Part shown: in pieces, positions 25,867 through 34,255 of the stretch
Numbering within the stretch: position 1 is the first letter of the stretch
Layout: the number at the start of each line of letters is the position of its first letter
NCBI GenBank assembly: GCA_035532115.1
Contig: DATKRO010000104.1
Span: 62,001-126,000 of the forward strand
Direction of reading: 5' to 3'
DNA: 64,000 nt
DNA from: Acaudatibacter sp035532115
GTDB lineage: Bacteria > Pseudomonadota > Alphaproteobacteria > Caulobacterales > Caulobacteraceae
Notes under the pieces: generated by a model
What the model was told of the DNA's origin: nothing
The model's database searches: none
Seen by the model: only the letters and a program-made list of their open reading frames with translations
Made by a program: the position numbers and the translations under genes

Positions 25867-27204
25867 TCACCCTCGCTTGTTGGTCGGCAACTGGCAGCCG
25901 CCGACGATATCCTTGGCCGCGACGCAGGCGATGGCCTCCTTGGGCGTCATCGCCGGCAACGTATAGGAGATCAGATAGCCCGGATTGCCGTCGGCGCAGG
26001 CCACCTCGATGTAGCCGATGTTACCCGCCGTCTTGCCGACCGAGCGTGAACCGGAGACGGCGCAGGTCGACTTGCCGAGACGCTTCAGATCGTTGGTGAG
26101 GTTGGGATCGGCGGCGCTCGCCGGGGTGAAGCTGCAGCGGTATCCCACGAGCTCGGAGTGGGCGCAGTCGTAGATGTGCGCCGGCTCGGCCTCGCTGGCC
26201 GGGAAGATCGCGACGGCGCCGTCCGGCCGGTTCGAGCAGGCGAGTTCGACCACCTCGTGACCGGGCAGTTCGACGTCGAAGGGGGCGTACTTCGAGACGT
26301 TGCAGTTGAAGCCGGCCTTCTGGGCCAGCCTGGTGTAGAGGCCCGCCTGCTCGGTTTGGGCCTGCCGCGCATTGGTCAGGGTGCAGCCGCCGCCGATGTT
26401 GTCCGCGACGGCGCAGTCGATGGCGGGCTTGACCTGCCCGTTCGCGGCCATCTCGACCATGTAGCCCTTGCCGTCCTGGCAGGCGACCTCGAAGAAGTAG
26501 GAGCCGTCGGCCGTGGCGCCGACGACTCGGCGATTCTTGATGTCGCAGGGCTTGCCCATCTTGGCGACGATCGCATCGAAGGTGGCCGTCTGCTGAGCCG
26601 GCGTGGTGAGGGTGCATTGCAGCGTCCCGCCGCTCATCGCCAGCAGGAAGCAGGGCTGCAGCTTGACCGGCTTCTGGACGCTCATCGGGTAGGAGGTGTG
26701 CACGATGTAGCCAGAGCCGTCCTGGCAGGCGACCTCGAAGTCAGTCTCGGTGCCGTCGGCGGTATGGCCGATGCCGCGCGCGTTCACCAGCTGGCAGCTG
26801 GGGTCGGCCTTGGCGAGCAGGGGCGCGAGGCCGGCCTTGGGATCGGCGTTCTCCGGCAGGACGCAGGAGGCGCCCTTCGCGGCGGCCGCCTCGAGGCAGG
26901 TGTAGATCTGCGGCGCCCCGCTAGCCTTGGTCGCCACCACATAGCCCTCGGCGTTGCGGCAGGCGATCTCGTAGAAGGTGGACTTGACCTTGGTCTTGGG
27001 ATCGACCTGGGTTCCCATCATCCGGGCGTCGGCGAGCTGGCAGTCGAGGCCGGCGGACTTGATGATGCCGGGCGCGGCGGCCATGCCCTGCTTCTTCTGT
27101 TCAGGGCTGACCGGGGGCGACTTGCCGGCGGCCAGCGCCGAGGCGGCCGGCAGGCAGACCGCCGCCATCATGGCGGCAAATAGAGCGATGAAGATCGGCC
27201 TCAT
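25867..27204 (-). CDS. Secreted protein with five four-cysteine repeats
   Basis: A 445-aa exported protein with a signal peptide (residues 1-26, cleavage near ALAAG), then five repeats of about 80 residues. Each has four cysteines: 55/82/103/114, 137/160/185/197, 220/242/264/274, 301/323/347/357 and 381/403/427/437. The repeat core reads C-x-[LIV]...G...[FYE]-x-E-[VIL]-A-C-x-[DN]-G-x-G-Y-[VIM]. With 20 regularly spaced cysteines it is presumably a string of disulfide-bonded domains in the periplasm or outside. I recognise no function. It is divergent from a GNAT gene; an ACGGT-N6-ACCGT inverted repeat lies in the shared promoter region. Confidence 0.8.
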   Translation of the reverse strand: MRPIFIALFAAMMAAVCLPAASALAAGKSPPVSPEQKKQGMAAAPGIIKSAGLDCQLADARMMGTQVDPKTKVKSTFYEIACRNAEGYVVATKASGAPQIYTCLEAAAAKGASCVLPENADPKAGLAPLLAKADPSCQLVNARGIGHTADGTETDFEVACQDGSGYIVHTSYPMSVQKPVKLQPCFLLAMSGGTLQCTLTTPAQQTATFDAIVAKMGKPCDIKNRRVVGATADGSYFFEVACQDGKGYMVEMAANGQVKPAIDCAVADNIGGGCTLTNARQAQTEQAGLYTRLAQKAGFNCNVSKYAPFDVELPGHEVVELACSNRPDGAVAIFPASEAEPAHIYDCAHSELVGYRCSFTPASAADPNLTNDLKRLGKSTCAVSGSRSVGKTAGNIGYIEVACADGNPGYLISYTLPAMTPKEAIACVAAKDIVGGCQLPTNKRG

Positions 27205-27291
27205 GACGGCGCGCTCCCTGGGGACGTTTCTGAATCGACACGGTGTTAAGACCGTCACAGTGGGGCGGGTCAAGAGACTGGAGCCTGGGAC

Positions 27292-27690
27292 ATGCAGCTG
27301 AGACGCTTCGAGAGCCGGGATCTGGATGGGGTGATCTCGCTGTGCGCCGCCGAAGGCTGGCCGAGCTTTCCGGAGAATCCGGCCCGCGCCCTGCGGGCGC
27401 TGACCGCGCCAGGGGTCACCACCGTGGTGGCCGAAGCCGATGGCGCCGTGGCCGGCTTCGCCCAGCTTCTCAGCGACGGCGAGATCCAGGCGCACCTCTC
27501 GCTGATCGCGGTGGCTCCCCACCACCGCCGCAAGGGCGCCGCCCTTGGCATGCTGAAGCTGGCGCTGAGTCTGGCCGGCGGCCACCGCATCGACCTGCTC
27601 ACCGACACCGCGGCGCAGTTCTACCAGGCGCTGCCGAACCACCGGATGGAGGGCTTCCGCATCTATCCCCAGTTCGCGGGCAAGCCGTAA
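27292..27690 (+). CDS. GNAT family N-acetyltransferase
   Basis: A 132-aa single GNAT domain. It starts MQLRRFESRDLDGVISLC, has the central strand VVAEADGAVAGFAQLL and the acetyl-CoA pyrophosphate-binding motif IAVAPHHRRKGAALGMLK (R/Q-x-x-G-x-A/G). The C-terminal FYQALPNHRMEGFRIYP resembles the usual YxxxGF end. The substrate is unknown. GGAG lies about 9 nt before the ATG. The gene ends 85 nt before the cobalamin riboswitch and is probably not part of the B12 unit. Confidence 0.8.
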   Translation: MQLRRFESRDLDGVISLCAAEGWPSFPENPARALRALTAPGVTTVVAEADGAVAGFAQLLSDGEIQAHLSLIAVAPHHRRKGAALGMLKLALSLAGGHRIDLLTDTAAQFYQALPNHRMEGFRIYPQFAGKP

Positions 27691-27774
27691 TCGGCGCGCC
27701 TGGGGTTGGGGCGGCGCAGCGGCTGCTTGCGGGCGAACGCGGTTCGTCGGATAAGCGGCGCAGGCGGTCCGCCT

Positions 27775-27975
27775 TCACCGGCGGCCAAGAGGGAACGCGG
27801 TGACGCGCGCCTGCACGCAGGTGCCGGGGCGCCAATCCGCGGCTGTGCCCGCAACTGTAAGCGGCGAGGCTTCGATCCGTTCGCCCCTCCTGCCGGAGGG
27901 GCCGCCACTGGGAAACCGGGAAGGCAAGGCTCGGCGCCGGCGACCCGCAAGCCAGGAGACCTGCCGCCTCCAGTC
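27775..27975 (+). promoter_or_regulatory. Cobalamin (B12) riboswitch
   Basis: A cobalamin aptamer upstream of a BtuB-like gene. Conserved pieces in order are AGAGGGAACGCGGTG (about 27789), the CGCCAATCCGCGGCTGTGCC segment, GCCCGCAACTGTAAGCGG (about 27847-27864), CCACTGGGAAACCGGGAAGGC (from 27905) and the B12 box GCAAGCCAGGAGACCTGCC (27947-27965). Adenosylcobalamin binding should turn off expression of the downstream receptor. The ends are approximate because the P1 helix was placed by eye. Confidence 0.93.
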
Positions 27976-28023
27976 GCTCGTCCGAAGGCCCGGGTGCAGG
28001 CCGTCGGCGCGGGATGCTCCGTC

Positions 28024-28067
28024 GCAGCGACCAGGCCGGCCCGGCGCGCCGGCCCGAAGGTCGCTGC
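28024..28067 (+). promoter_or_regulatory. Long hairpin between B12 aptamer and btuB, candidate expression platform
   Basis: GCAGCGACC (28024-28032) pairs perfectly with GGTCGCTGC (28059-28067), and inside it GGCCGGC (28034-28040) pairs with GCCGGCC (28048-28054). This double stem lies 39 nt before the btuB start and 59 nt after the B12 box. There is no U-run, so a Rho-linked or translation-level switch is more likely than simple intrinsic termination (inference). Confidence 0.55.
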
Positions 28068-28106
28068 CCAGCCCGCGGGCGCCGCGCGAGCCGGAGAACC
28101 TTGCCC

Positions 28107-29966
28107 ATGCGCCCCATCGCCCTCGCCGCCGCGCTCGCCGCCGCCGTGGCCGCGCCCCGTCTCGCCCACGCAGATCCACCGAAAAAGGCCGCCGTCGGCG
28201 AGGTCGTGGTGACGGCCACGCGCCTGCCGGCCTATCTCTCCGACGCTCCGGACGTCTATGTGATCGACCGGCGTCAGATCGAGCTGCGCCAGGCGACCTT
28301 CGCCCCGGATCTGCTCGCCACCGTTCCCGGCCTGGCGGTGACCAGCGAGGGCGGCTTCGGCGGCTTCACCGCCGTGCGCATGCGTGGCGCGACCGCCGAC
28401 AAGACCCTGGTGCTGATCGACGGCGTGCCCCAGAACGACGCCAGCGATCCCAGCGGCGCCTATGACTTCGCCGCCCTCGACCTTGCCGACATCGAGCGGG
28501 TGGAGATTCTCTCCGGCCCGCAGAGTTCGCTCTGGGGTTCGGACGCCATCGGCGGCGTGATCTCGTTCACCACGCGCGAACTCGACGGCTGGCGCGCCGC
28601 GCTCGAAGGCGGCTCGCTCGCCACCTTCGACGGATCGGCCGCCGTCGGGCGGCGCACCGAGGCCTGGGCGCTCGGCGCCAACCTGTCCGGCTACCGCAGC
28701 AGGGGCGTCTCCAGGGCCGACGGCCTCGGCGCCCCCGACCCGTTCTGGACCTGGACGGCGAGCGGCTACGCCCGGCTGACGCCGGCCCCCTTCGCCAGCT
28801 TCGACCTCCGCCTGCGCTATCATCAGGCGCGCGCCGAGATCGACGGCTATGACGCCGTCACCGGCGCGTTCGGCGATACGCCGGGCCAGTTCAACGCCAA
28901 CCGCGACTGGACCGGGACCGCCCGGGCGAAGCTCGAGGGTCCCTGGGGGGTCCAGCACACCTTCAGCGTCGGCGTCTTCGAAATCGACCGCTCCGACATC
29001 TATCCGGGCTTTGCGGCCAGTTCGGCCAGCTACTGGGCCTCGCGCCAGGATTACCGCTGGCTCGCCGAACGCGGCGCGCCCTCCGACGCGGTGGGTCTCG
29101 CTTTCGGGGTCGAGCGCGAATCCGACCACGCCAGCATCTCGACGGGCCAGCGTTTCGACCTCGGCACGACCTCCGGCTTCGCCCTGGCCCGCTGGCGTCC
29201 GCTCGCGCCGCTCACCCTCACCGGCGCGATCCGCTACGACGCGCCGGACGTCTTCGCCGGCCAGGCGACCGGGCGCGTAGGCGCCGTGCTGAAGCTCGGC
29301 CGCGGCTTCTCGCTGGAGAGCGCCTGGGGCCAGGGCTTCAAGACGCCGACGATCAGCGAGATCGCCTGCGACTTCTGCTTTCCAGCCGGGCCCTCCGCCG
29401 GCCTGAAGCCGGAGCATGCCCAGGGCGAAGATGTCGCGCTGGCCTGGCGTTCGGGCGACGGGCGCTTCTACGCCAAGGTCACCGGCTACCGCCTCGACGT
29501 GCAAGACCAGATAGCCTTCGCCGCCGCTTTCCCGTTCCGCTACATCAACGTCGGCCGGACGCGCTCGACCGGCGTGGAAGCGCAGGCGCAGGCGCGCCTC
29601 ACCCGGCATCTGACGCTGCAGGCCGGCTATGCCTACACCGACGCCGTCGACCTCAGTGCAGGGACGCCGGAGCTGCGCGTGCCGCCCAACGCCGGCTCGC
29701 TGGCGCTCTTCTGGCGCGACGGCCGCTGGCAGGGCGCCCTAACGGCCCGTTCGGAGAGCCCGGACGCCGACATCAATCCCTCGAGCTTCGCGCCCCAAGT
29801 GCGCCCAGGCTTCACGCTCGTCGGCGTCTCGGGCGCCTACGCGCTGCGCCCGGGCCTGGAACTCACCGGCCGCATCGAGAACCTGACCAATGCCCATTAT
29901 CAGGAGATCCTCGGCTACGGCGAGCCGCGGCTGATGGTCTTCCTCGGCCTGCGGGCGAAGGGGTGA
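28107..29966 (+). CDS. btuB: TonB-dependent vitamin B12 receptor, BtuB-like
   Basis: A 619-aa outer-membrane TonB-dependent receptor. It has a signal peptide (residues 1-22), a TonB-box-like VGEVVVTATRLP, a plug domain (RQIELRQATFAPDLLATVPGL, GATADKTLVLIDGVP, DIERVEILSGPQSSLWGSDAIGGVI) and a 22-stranded-type barrel ending in aromatic-rich YQEILGYGEPRLMVFLGLRAKG. The cobalamin riboswitch just upstream identifies cobalamin or a corrinoid as the transported compound. ATG at 28107 has GGAG about 10 nt upstream. No btuFCD genes follow within this window. Confidence 0.92.
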   Translation: MRPIALAAALAAAVAAPRLAHADPPKKAAVGEVVVTATRLPAYLSDAPDVYVIDRRQIELRQATFAPDLLATVPGLAVTSEGGFGGFTAVRMRGATADKTLVLIDGVPQNDASDPSGAYDFAALDLADIERVEILSGPQSSLWGSDAIGGVISFTTRELDGWRAALEGGSLATFDGSAAVGRRTEAWALGANLSGYRSRGVSRADGLGAPDPFWTWTASGYARLTPAPFASFDLRLRYHQARAEIDGYDAVTGAFGDTPGQFNANRDWTGTARAKLEGPWGVQHTFSVGVFEIDRSDIYPGFAASSASYWASRQDYRWLAERGAPSDAVGLAFGVERESDHASISTGQRFDLGTTSGFALARWRPLAPLTLTGAIRYDAPDVFAGQATGRVGAVLKLGRGFSLESAWGQGFKTPTISEIACDFCFPAGPSAGLKPEHAQGEDVALAWRSGDGRFYAKVTGYRLDVQDQIAFAAAFPFRYINVGRTRSTGVEAQAQARLTRHLTLQAGYAYTDAVDLSAGTPELRVPPNAGSLALFWRDGRWQGALTARSESPDADINPSSFAPQVRPGFTLVGVSGAYALRPGLELTGRIENLTNAHYQEILGYGEPRLMVFLGLRAKG

Positions 29967-29985
29967 GGCGCGCGCTCAAGCAACA

Positions 29986-30011
29986 CCGCGGGGGATTCCA
30001 GTTCCCCGCGC
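29986..30011 (+). terminator. Hairpin after btuB
   Basis: CGCGGGG (29987-29993) pairs with CCCCGCG (30004-30010), 21 nt after the btuB stop. There is no U-run directly after it. A likely transcription end or 3'-end stabiliser. Confidence 0.45.
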
Positions 30012-30098
30012 GGCGGCGGCGCCAGCGGATTGTAGGTCGGTTTTAACATATGCGGCGGGTCATGTAAGAAGAGCCGCGGCTTTTTAACACGTAGCGCC

Positions 30099-30974
30099 TC
30101 AGGCCGCGGCCCAGCGGCGGGGGTCGAGGGCGACGGGGTCGTCGAGGGCCATCTCGTCCCAGTCGAGATCGGGCGGCGGACTGGCGGCGGCGGCGATGAC
30201 GGCGGAAAGCTCGGCGGCGGTGGCGGCGCCGACGATCACGGCGTCGGCCTCCGGGCGCGACAGAGCGAAGCCCAACGCCGCCTGGAGCGGATCGGAGCGG
30301 CCCTCGGCGATCATCCGGCGGGCGCGCGACAGCCGCCCAGCGGCGCCTTTCAGTTGCGCCGGCACCCGGTCGGGCGGCAGGAAGACGAGGCCGTTCAGGA
30401 AGATCGAGCGCAGGTGCACCTCGATACCCATCTGCTTCACCGCCATCAGGCTGCCGTCGAGCAGCAGCCTCTGGTCGAGCAGCGAGGCAGGCGCCTGGAT
30501 GAGGTCGGGCTTGAACCGGCGCGCCAGGCCCACCGGGTCGTCGGAGGCGTAGGCGCAGACGCCCACCTGCCGGAACAGCCCGGCGTCGCGCAGCGCCTGC
30601 AGCCGCGCCCACAGCGCCTGGCCGGACGGGGCGAAGAGATCGCTGGCCGACTGGACCACGATGGCCTGCGCGCTGGCGAGGCCCAGCCGGGCGAGCGAGG
30701 CGAGCGCCTCGTCCTCGACCGCGTCCGCTCCGCGTTCGCCGCGCACCGACTTGACCAGCAGCTTCATCGGCGATGGCTTGGGCGCGCCGGCGCCCAGCAT
30801 CTGCTCCACCAGCGGCGAGGCTGCGCCGGCGTCGAGGAAACCGAGGCCGGCGCGCGCGGCGGCGCCCAGCATCTCGCGAACCTCGGCCTCGGGCGAGCGG
30901 CCGCGCAGATGGCCGCCCGCGCCCGTCTGGAATTGCGCCGAGCCGAGGCCCAGCTTGGCCAGATCCGGTTTCAT
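30099..30974 (-). CDS. Aldo/keto reductase-fold protein with degenerate active site
   Basis: A 291-aa TIM-barrel protein of the aldo/keto reductase superfamily: KLGLGSAQFQT at the start, the FLDAGAASP strand, LLVKSVRGE, CAYASDDPVGLARRFKPDLIQAPASLLDQRLL and ALGFALSRPEADAVIVGAAT near the C-terminus. The catalytic lysine (LLVKS) and the Asp of strand two are present. The tyrosine normally in D-x-A-x-x-Y is replaced (DAGAASP), and the histidine strand reads AIVVQSASD. It may therefore not be a classical oxidoreductase; some sugar-modification AKR homologs share this look. The start at 30974 gives the family N-terminus. It is divergent from xdhC. Confidence 0.72.
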   Translation of the reverse strand: MKPDLAKLGLGSAQFQTGAGGHLRGRSPEAEVREMLGAAARAGLGFLDAGAASPLVEQMLGAGAPKPSPMKLLVKSVRGERGADAVEDEALASLARLGLASAQAIVVQSASDLFAPSGQALWARLQALRDAGLFRQVGVCAYASDDPVGLARRFKPDLIQAPASLLDQRLLLDGSLMAVKQMGIEVHLRSIFLNGLVFLPPDRVPAQLKGAAGRLSRARRMIAEGRSDPLQAALGFALSRPEADAVIVGAATAAELSAVIAAAASPPPDLDWDEMALDDPVALDPRRWAAA

Positions 30975-31070
30975 TCGAAGCCCACCATCGTTTGGCTCTG
31001 ACGACGTTCCGGCCGATGCTGCGCGCCAGACCTTAAGGAACCGGTACCCGGCCGGCCGGTCGAAGCCTAA

Positions 31071-32135
31071 ATGCGAGACACGATGATCCACACGCTTCCA
31101 GATTGGCCGACTTTCGGCCTCGGCGACGACGCCAGGCCGGCGCTGGATCTGGCGCGCGCCGCCGGCGAGCCGGCGGCGCTCGCCACCATCGTCGGGCTGG
31201 ATGGCGGCGGCCCGCGGCCGGTGGGAACCCAGATGGTGATGGGCGAGACCGTGCTCTCGGGATTCCTTTCGGGCGGCTGCCTGGAGGGCGACGTGCTTGG
31301 CCATGGCCGCGCCTGCCTCGCCGACGGCGCGCCGCGGCGCCTGGTGTACGGCGCCGGCAGCCCGTGGCCGGACATACGGCTGCTCTGCGGGGCGCGCATC
31401 GACATCCTGGTCGAGCGCCTCGCGCCGGACGACGCGGCGGTCGGGCGGCTGATCGAGCTTTGGCGCCGCCGCGAGCCGGCCCTGTGGATCAGCGACGGCG
31501 AGCGGCGGGTCTGCGCGGCGGACGCGGCAGGCGCCGAGCCTTGGCCGGGCGCCTTCTCGCGCCGCTTCGAGCCGACGCCGAAGCTGGTGGTGCTGGGCGC
31601 CGATCCCACCGCCCTGGCCATCGCCTGGCTGGGCGCCGAGGCCGGCTTCGAGACGACGCTGGTGCGCCCGAAGGGTCCCGAGGCCCCGCCGCCCTTCGCG
31701 GTGGCCTACTCGCGCGACGAGCCCGCCGAGGCTCTCCAGGCTGTCGGGCTCGACCGCTGGACCGCCGTCGCGGTCGCCACGCACGAGGCCGAGACCGACC
31801 ATGCCGCGCTCAGCGTCGCCCTGCCGTCGCCGGCCTTCTATGTCGGGGCGCTGGGCGCCAGGCGCCGGGCAGGCGATCGGATGGCGTGGCTGCGCGCCGC
31901 GGGCGTGGACGAGGTCGCCATCGCGCGCCTGCGCACCCCGATTGGCCTCGCGATCGGCGGCAAGGCGCCCTGGGAGGTGGCGGTCTCGGTGATCGCCGAG
32001 GTCACCGAGGTCCGCTACGCCCGCACCAGCGGCAGCACCTCGACCGGCTCGCCGGCGGCGAGCGCCGCGGCGCCGGCGGGGCGGCGCACCAGGGCATCGG
32101 CGCCGGCGAATACCGAGATCAGCGAGGAGTCCTGA
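31071..32135 (+). CDS. XdhC-family molybdoenzyme maturation protein
   Basis: A 354-aa XdhC/CoxI family protein that delivers or sulfurates molybdenum cofactor for xanthine-dehydrogenase-type enzymes. The N-terminal XdhC domain has ATIVGLDGGGPRPVGTQMVM and SGFLSGGCLEGDV; the C-terminal Rossmann domain has LVVLGADPTALAIAWLGAEAGF and FYVGALGARRR...LRTPIGLAIGGKAPWEVAVSVIAEV. The last ~35 residues (after VRYARTS) are Ser/Ala/Pro-rich and lie antisense to the 3' end of moeA, so the natural C-terminus is extended by readthrough into the neighbour. An alternative ATG is at 31083. The setting inside a Moco locus supports the role; no xdhAB is in view. Confidence 0.85.
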   Translation: MRDTMIHTLPDWPTFGLGDDARPALDLARAAGEPAALATIVGLDGGGPRPVGTQMVMGETVLSGFLSGGCLEGDVLGHGRACLADGAPRRLVYGAGSPWPDIRLLCGARIDILVERLAPDDAAVGRLIELWRRREPALWISDGERRVCAADAAGAEPWPGAFSRRFEPTPKLVVLGADPTALAIAWLGAEAGFETTLVRPKGPEAPPPFAVAYSRDEPAEALQAVGLDRWTAVAVATHEAETDHAALSVALPSPAFYVGALGARRRAGDRMAWLRAAGVDEVAIARLRTPIGLAIGGKAPWEVAVSVIAEVTEVRYARTSGSTSTGSPAASAAAPAGRRTRASAPANTEISEES

Positions 32136-33208
32136 TCATCGAAGGGCTGGGCGAGGAGCGCGCCGTCCGCATCCGAGGTCAGCCGGGCGCGCATCCAGTG
32201 CTCGCGCGCGCCGTTGCGCCCGAGGCCCTGCGCCGCCTTGGCGTGGATCATGGCCAGGCGCGGCGACGCCCCCTGCATCGCCATCAGGAGCGGTCGCAGG
32301 AAGAGTTCTGCGCCCACCAGCGCCGACGCGGGATTACCTGGCAGGCCCAGCACCAGCCGGCCGTCCGCCAGCCGGCCGAACCAGGTGGGCTTGCCGGGAC
32401 GCATGGCCACGCTCTCGACAAAGAGTTCCAGGCCCAGCACGGCAAGGGCCGGCTTGACGAGGTCGTGGTCGCCCACCGACGCCCCGCCGACCGTGACCAG
32501 CAGGTCGCAGGCCTCGTCCCGCACCGCCGCAACGGTGGACGCGATGTCGTCGCCGACGGCGGCGAGGCGCTTCGGCTCTGCGCCCCAGGCGCGGGCGAGG
32601 GCGACGACGGCGATGGTTCCGGAATCGAAGATCTGGAAGGGACCGGGCGCGGCGCCCGGCTCGATGATCTCCTCCCCGGTGGAAAGCAGCGTCACGCGCG
32701 GCCGGCGCGCGACGGCGAGCGCGCCGCGTCCGGCCGCCGCGGCCAGGGAGAGCCGCCAGGCATCGAGACGGGCGCCCTTGTCGAGCACCCGGTCGGCGCG
32801 GTGGAAGTCGCAGCCGGCAGGCCGGATGTTGTCGCCGGCCGCCGCGGCCGCAACCGCGACCTCGCCGCCCTCGCGCGTCGCCTCCTCCTGGATCACCACC
32901 GTGTCGGCGCCGGCCGGGACCTCGGCGCCGGTGAAGATGCGCACCGCCTCGCCGCGCCCGAGCCTGGCCCCGAAGGGCCGGCCGGCGGCGCTCTCGCCGA
33001 TGATCGCCAGGCGCCCCGGCGCGTCGGCGCAGCGCAGCGCCCAGCCGTCCATGGCCGAGGCAGGATAGGGCGGCTGATCGCGGATCGCGTGGACGTCCTC
33101 CGCCAGCGCGCGGCCCACCGCCGCCTCCAGGGCGACGCTCTCGGACGGCAGGACCGATGTCCGGGCCAGCATGCGCGCCCGCGCGTCCTCGACCGCGAGC
33201 AGCCTCAT
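32015..33208 (-). CDS. moeA: Molybdopterin molybdotransferase MoeA
   Basis: A 397-aa enzyme that inserts molybdate into adenylated molybdopterin. Conserved blocks are DQPPYPASAMDGWALR, AVRIFTGAEVPAGADTVVIQE, DFHRADRVLDKG, VTLLSTGEEI, LLVTVGGASVGDHDLVKPAL and LVLGLPGNPASALVGAELF. It is the last gene of the leftward moa operon, overlapping moaC by 4 nt. Its 3' end overlaps the convergent xdhC gene by 121 nt. Confidence 0.94.
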   Translation of the reverse strand: MRLLAVEDARARMLARTSVLPSESVALEAAVGRALAEDVHAIRDQPPYPASAMDGWALRCADAPGRLAIIGESAAGRPFGARLGRGEAVRIFTGAEVPAGADTVVIQEEATREGGEVAVAAAAAGDNIRPAGCDFHRADRVLDKGARLDAWRLSLAAAAGRGALAVARRPRVTLLSTGEEIIEPGAAPGPFQIFDSGTIAVVALARAWGAEPKRLAAVGDDIASTVAAVRDEACDLLVTVGGASVGDHDLVKPALAVLGLELFVESVAMRPGKPTWFGRLADGRLVLGLPGNPASALVGAELFLRPLLMAMQGASPRLAMIHAKAAQGLGRNGAREHWMRARLTSDADGALLAQPFDDQDSSLISVFAGADALVRRPAGAAALAAGEPVEVLPLVRA

Positions 33209-33675
33209 GGCGCCGGCCAGTCGCCCGAGGCGCCGCCGCTCTTGCGCACCAGGCGCACCTGCTCGATGCTCATGCCGCGCTCGGCCGCCTTCAGCATGTC
33301 GTAGAGGGTGAGGCAGGCCACCGCGACCGCGGTCAGCGCCTCCATCTCGACCCCGGTGGCCCCGGTGGTCTTCACCCGCGCCGTCACCGCCAGGCCGTCG
33401 TCGGCGGCCTCGACGTGCACCTCGGCCTTGGAGAGCGCCAGCGGATGGCAGAGCGGGATCAGGTCGGCGGTGCGCTTGGCCGCCATGACGCCGGCGAGTT
33501 CGGCGGTGGCGATGACCTCGCCCTTGCGGCCGCCGCCGGAGAGCGCCAGCGCCCTGGTGGCCGCCGACATCCGCACCAGCCCCGCCGCCTGCGCCTCCCG
33601 CGCCGTGGCGGGCTTGTCGGAGACGTCCACCATCCGCGCCCGGCCGGAGCGGTCAAGATGCGTCAGCCGGCTCAT
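33205..33675 (-). CDS. moaC: Cyclic pyranopterin monophosphate synthase MoaC
   Basis: A 156-aa protein, normal length. With MoaA it converts GTP into cyclic pyranopterin monophosphate. It has MVDVSDKPATAREA, KRTADLIPLCHPLALS (containing the catalytic/pterin-binding region), VKTTGATGVEMEALTAV and LTLYDMLKAAERGM. It overlaps moaB and moeA by 4 nt each (ATGA). Confidence 0.96.
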   Translation of the reverse strand: MSRLTHLDRSGRARMVDVSDKPATAREAQAAGLVRMSAATRALALSGGGRKGEVIATAELAGVMAAKRTADLIPLCHPLALSKAEVHVEAADDGLAVTARVKTTGATGVEMEALTAVAVACLTLYDMLKAAERGMSIEQVRLVRKSGGASGDWPAP

Positions 33676-34223
33676 TTTTCCAGCAGCCGCGGCATCAGCT
33701 CGACCATGTTGCAGGGCCGGTGGCGCGAATCGAGCTGCGGGGCGATGACCTTGTCCCAGCCATCGCGTACCGCGCCGTTCGAGCCGGGCAGGCAGAAGAT
33801 GAAGACGCCATCGATGAGACCGGCCAAGGCGCGCGACTGCAGCGTCGAGAGCCCGACGCTCTGGTAACTGACCAGGTGAAAGATCGCCGAGAAACCATCG
33901 ATGCGCTTGTCGAGCAGGGGTTCGACGGCTTCGGGAGTGACGTCGCGGCCGGTGATGCCAGTGCCGCCGGTGGTGAGGATCGCGTCCACCTCGCCCGAGG
34001 CCGTCCAGGCCTTCACCTGGCGGCGGATGGCGCCGATCTCGTCGGGGACGATGGCCCGGTCCGCCAGCACGTGCCCGGCGCCGGCGAGCCGCTCGGCGAG
34101 GATGTGGCCGGACGTGTCGCTCTCCTCGTCGCGGGTGTCCGAGACGGTGAGGACGGCGATGCGCACCGGCGTCATCGCCGCGGCCTGGTCGAGCCGGCCT
34201 CCGGGAGCAAGAACGGTGGTCAT
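33672..34223 (-). CDS. moaB: Molybdenum cofactor biosynthesis protein B (molybdopterin adenylyltransferase type)
   Basis: A 183-aa MoaB/MogA family protein, which adenylates molybdopterin before molybdate insertion. Family features are AVLTVSDTRDEESDTSG, TTGGTGITGRDVTPEAV and FCLPGSNGAVRDGWDKVI. I chose the ATG at 34223 (MTTVLAPGGRL); another ATG 16 codons downstream (MTPVRIAV) is possible and would match the length of E. coli MoaB better. It lies 32 nt after moaE and overlaps moaC. Confidence 0.92.
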   Translation of the reverse strand: MTTVLAPGGRLDQAAAMTPVRIAVLTVSDTRDEESDTSGHILAERLAGAGHVLADRAIVPDEIGAIRRQVKAWTASGEVDAILTTGGTGITGRDVTPEAVEPLLDKRIDGFSAIFHLVSYQSVGLSTLQSRALAGLIDGVFIFCLPGSNGAVRDGWDKVIAPQLDSRHRPCNMVELMPRLLEK

Positions 34224-34255
34224 GCGAGGCTCCAGACTGATGGTCGCCCGAACCC

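Noticed and set aside
27663..29609. A 648-codon minus-strand frame opposite btuB
   Set aside because: Antisense to a receptor with clear TonB-box, plug and barrel features and a riboswitch on the plus strand.
30040..30090. A/T-rich patch with TTTTAACATATG and TTTTTAACACG considered as paired CtrA sites or terminator
   Set aside because: The two TTAAC motifs are not spaced as TTAA-N7-TTAA, and the GCCGCGGC palindrome has no loop, so neither call is supported.
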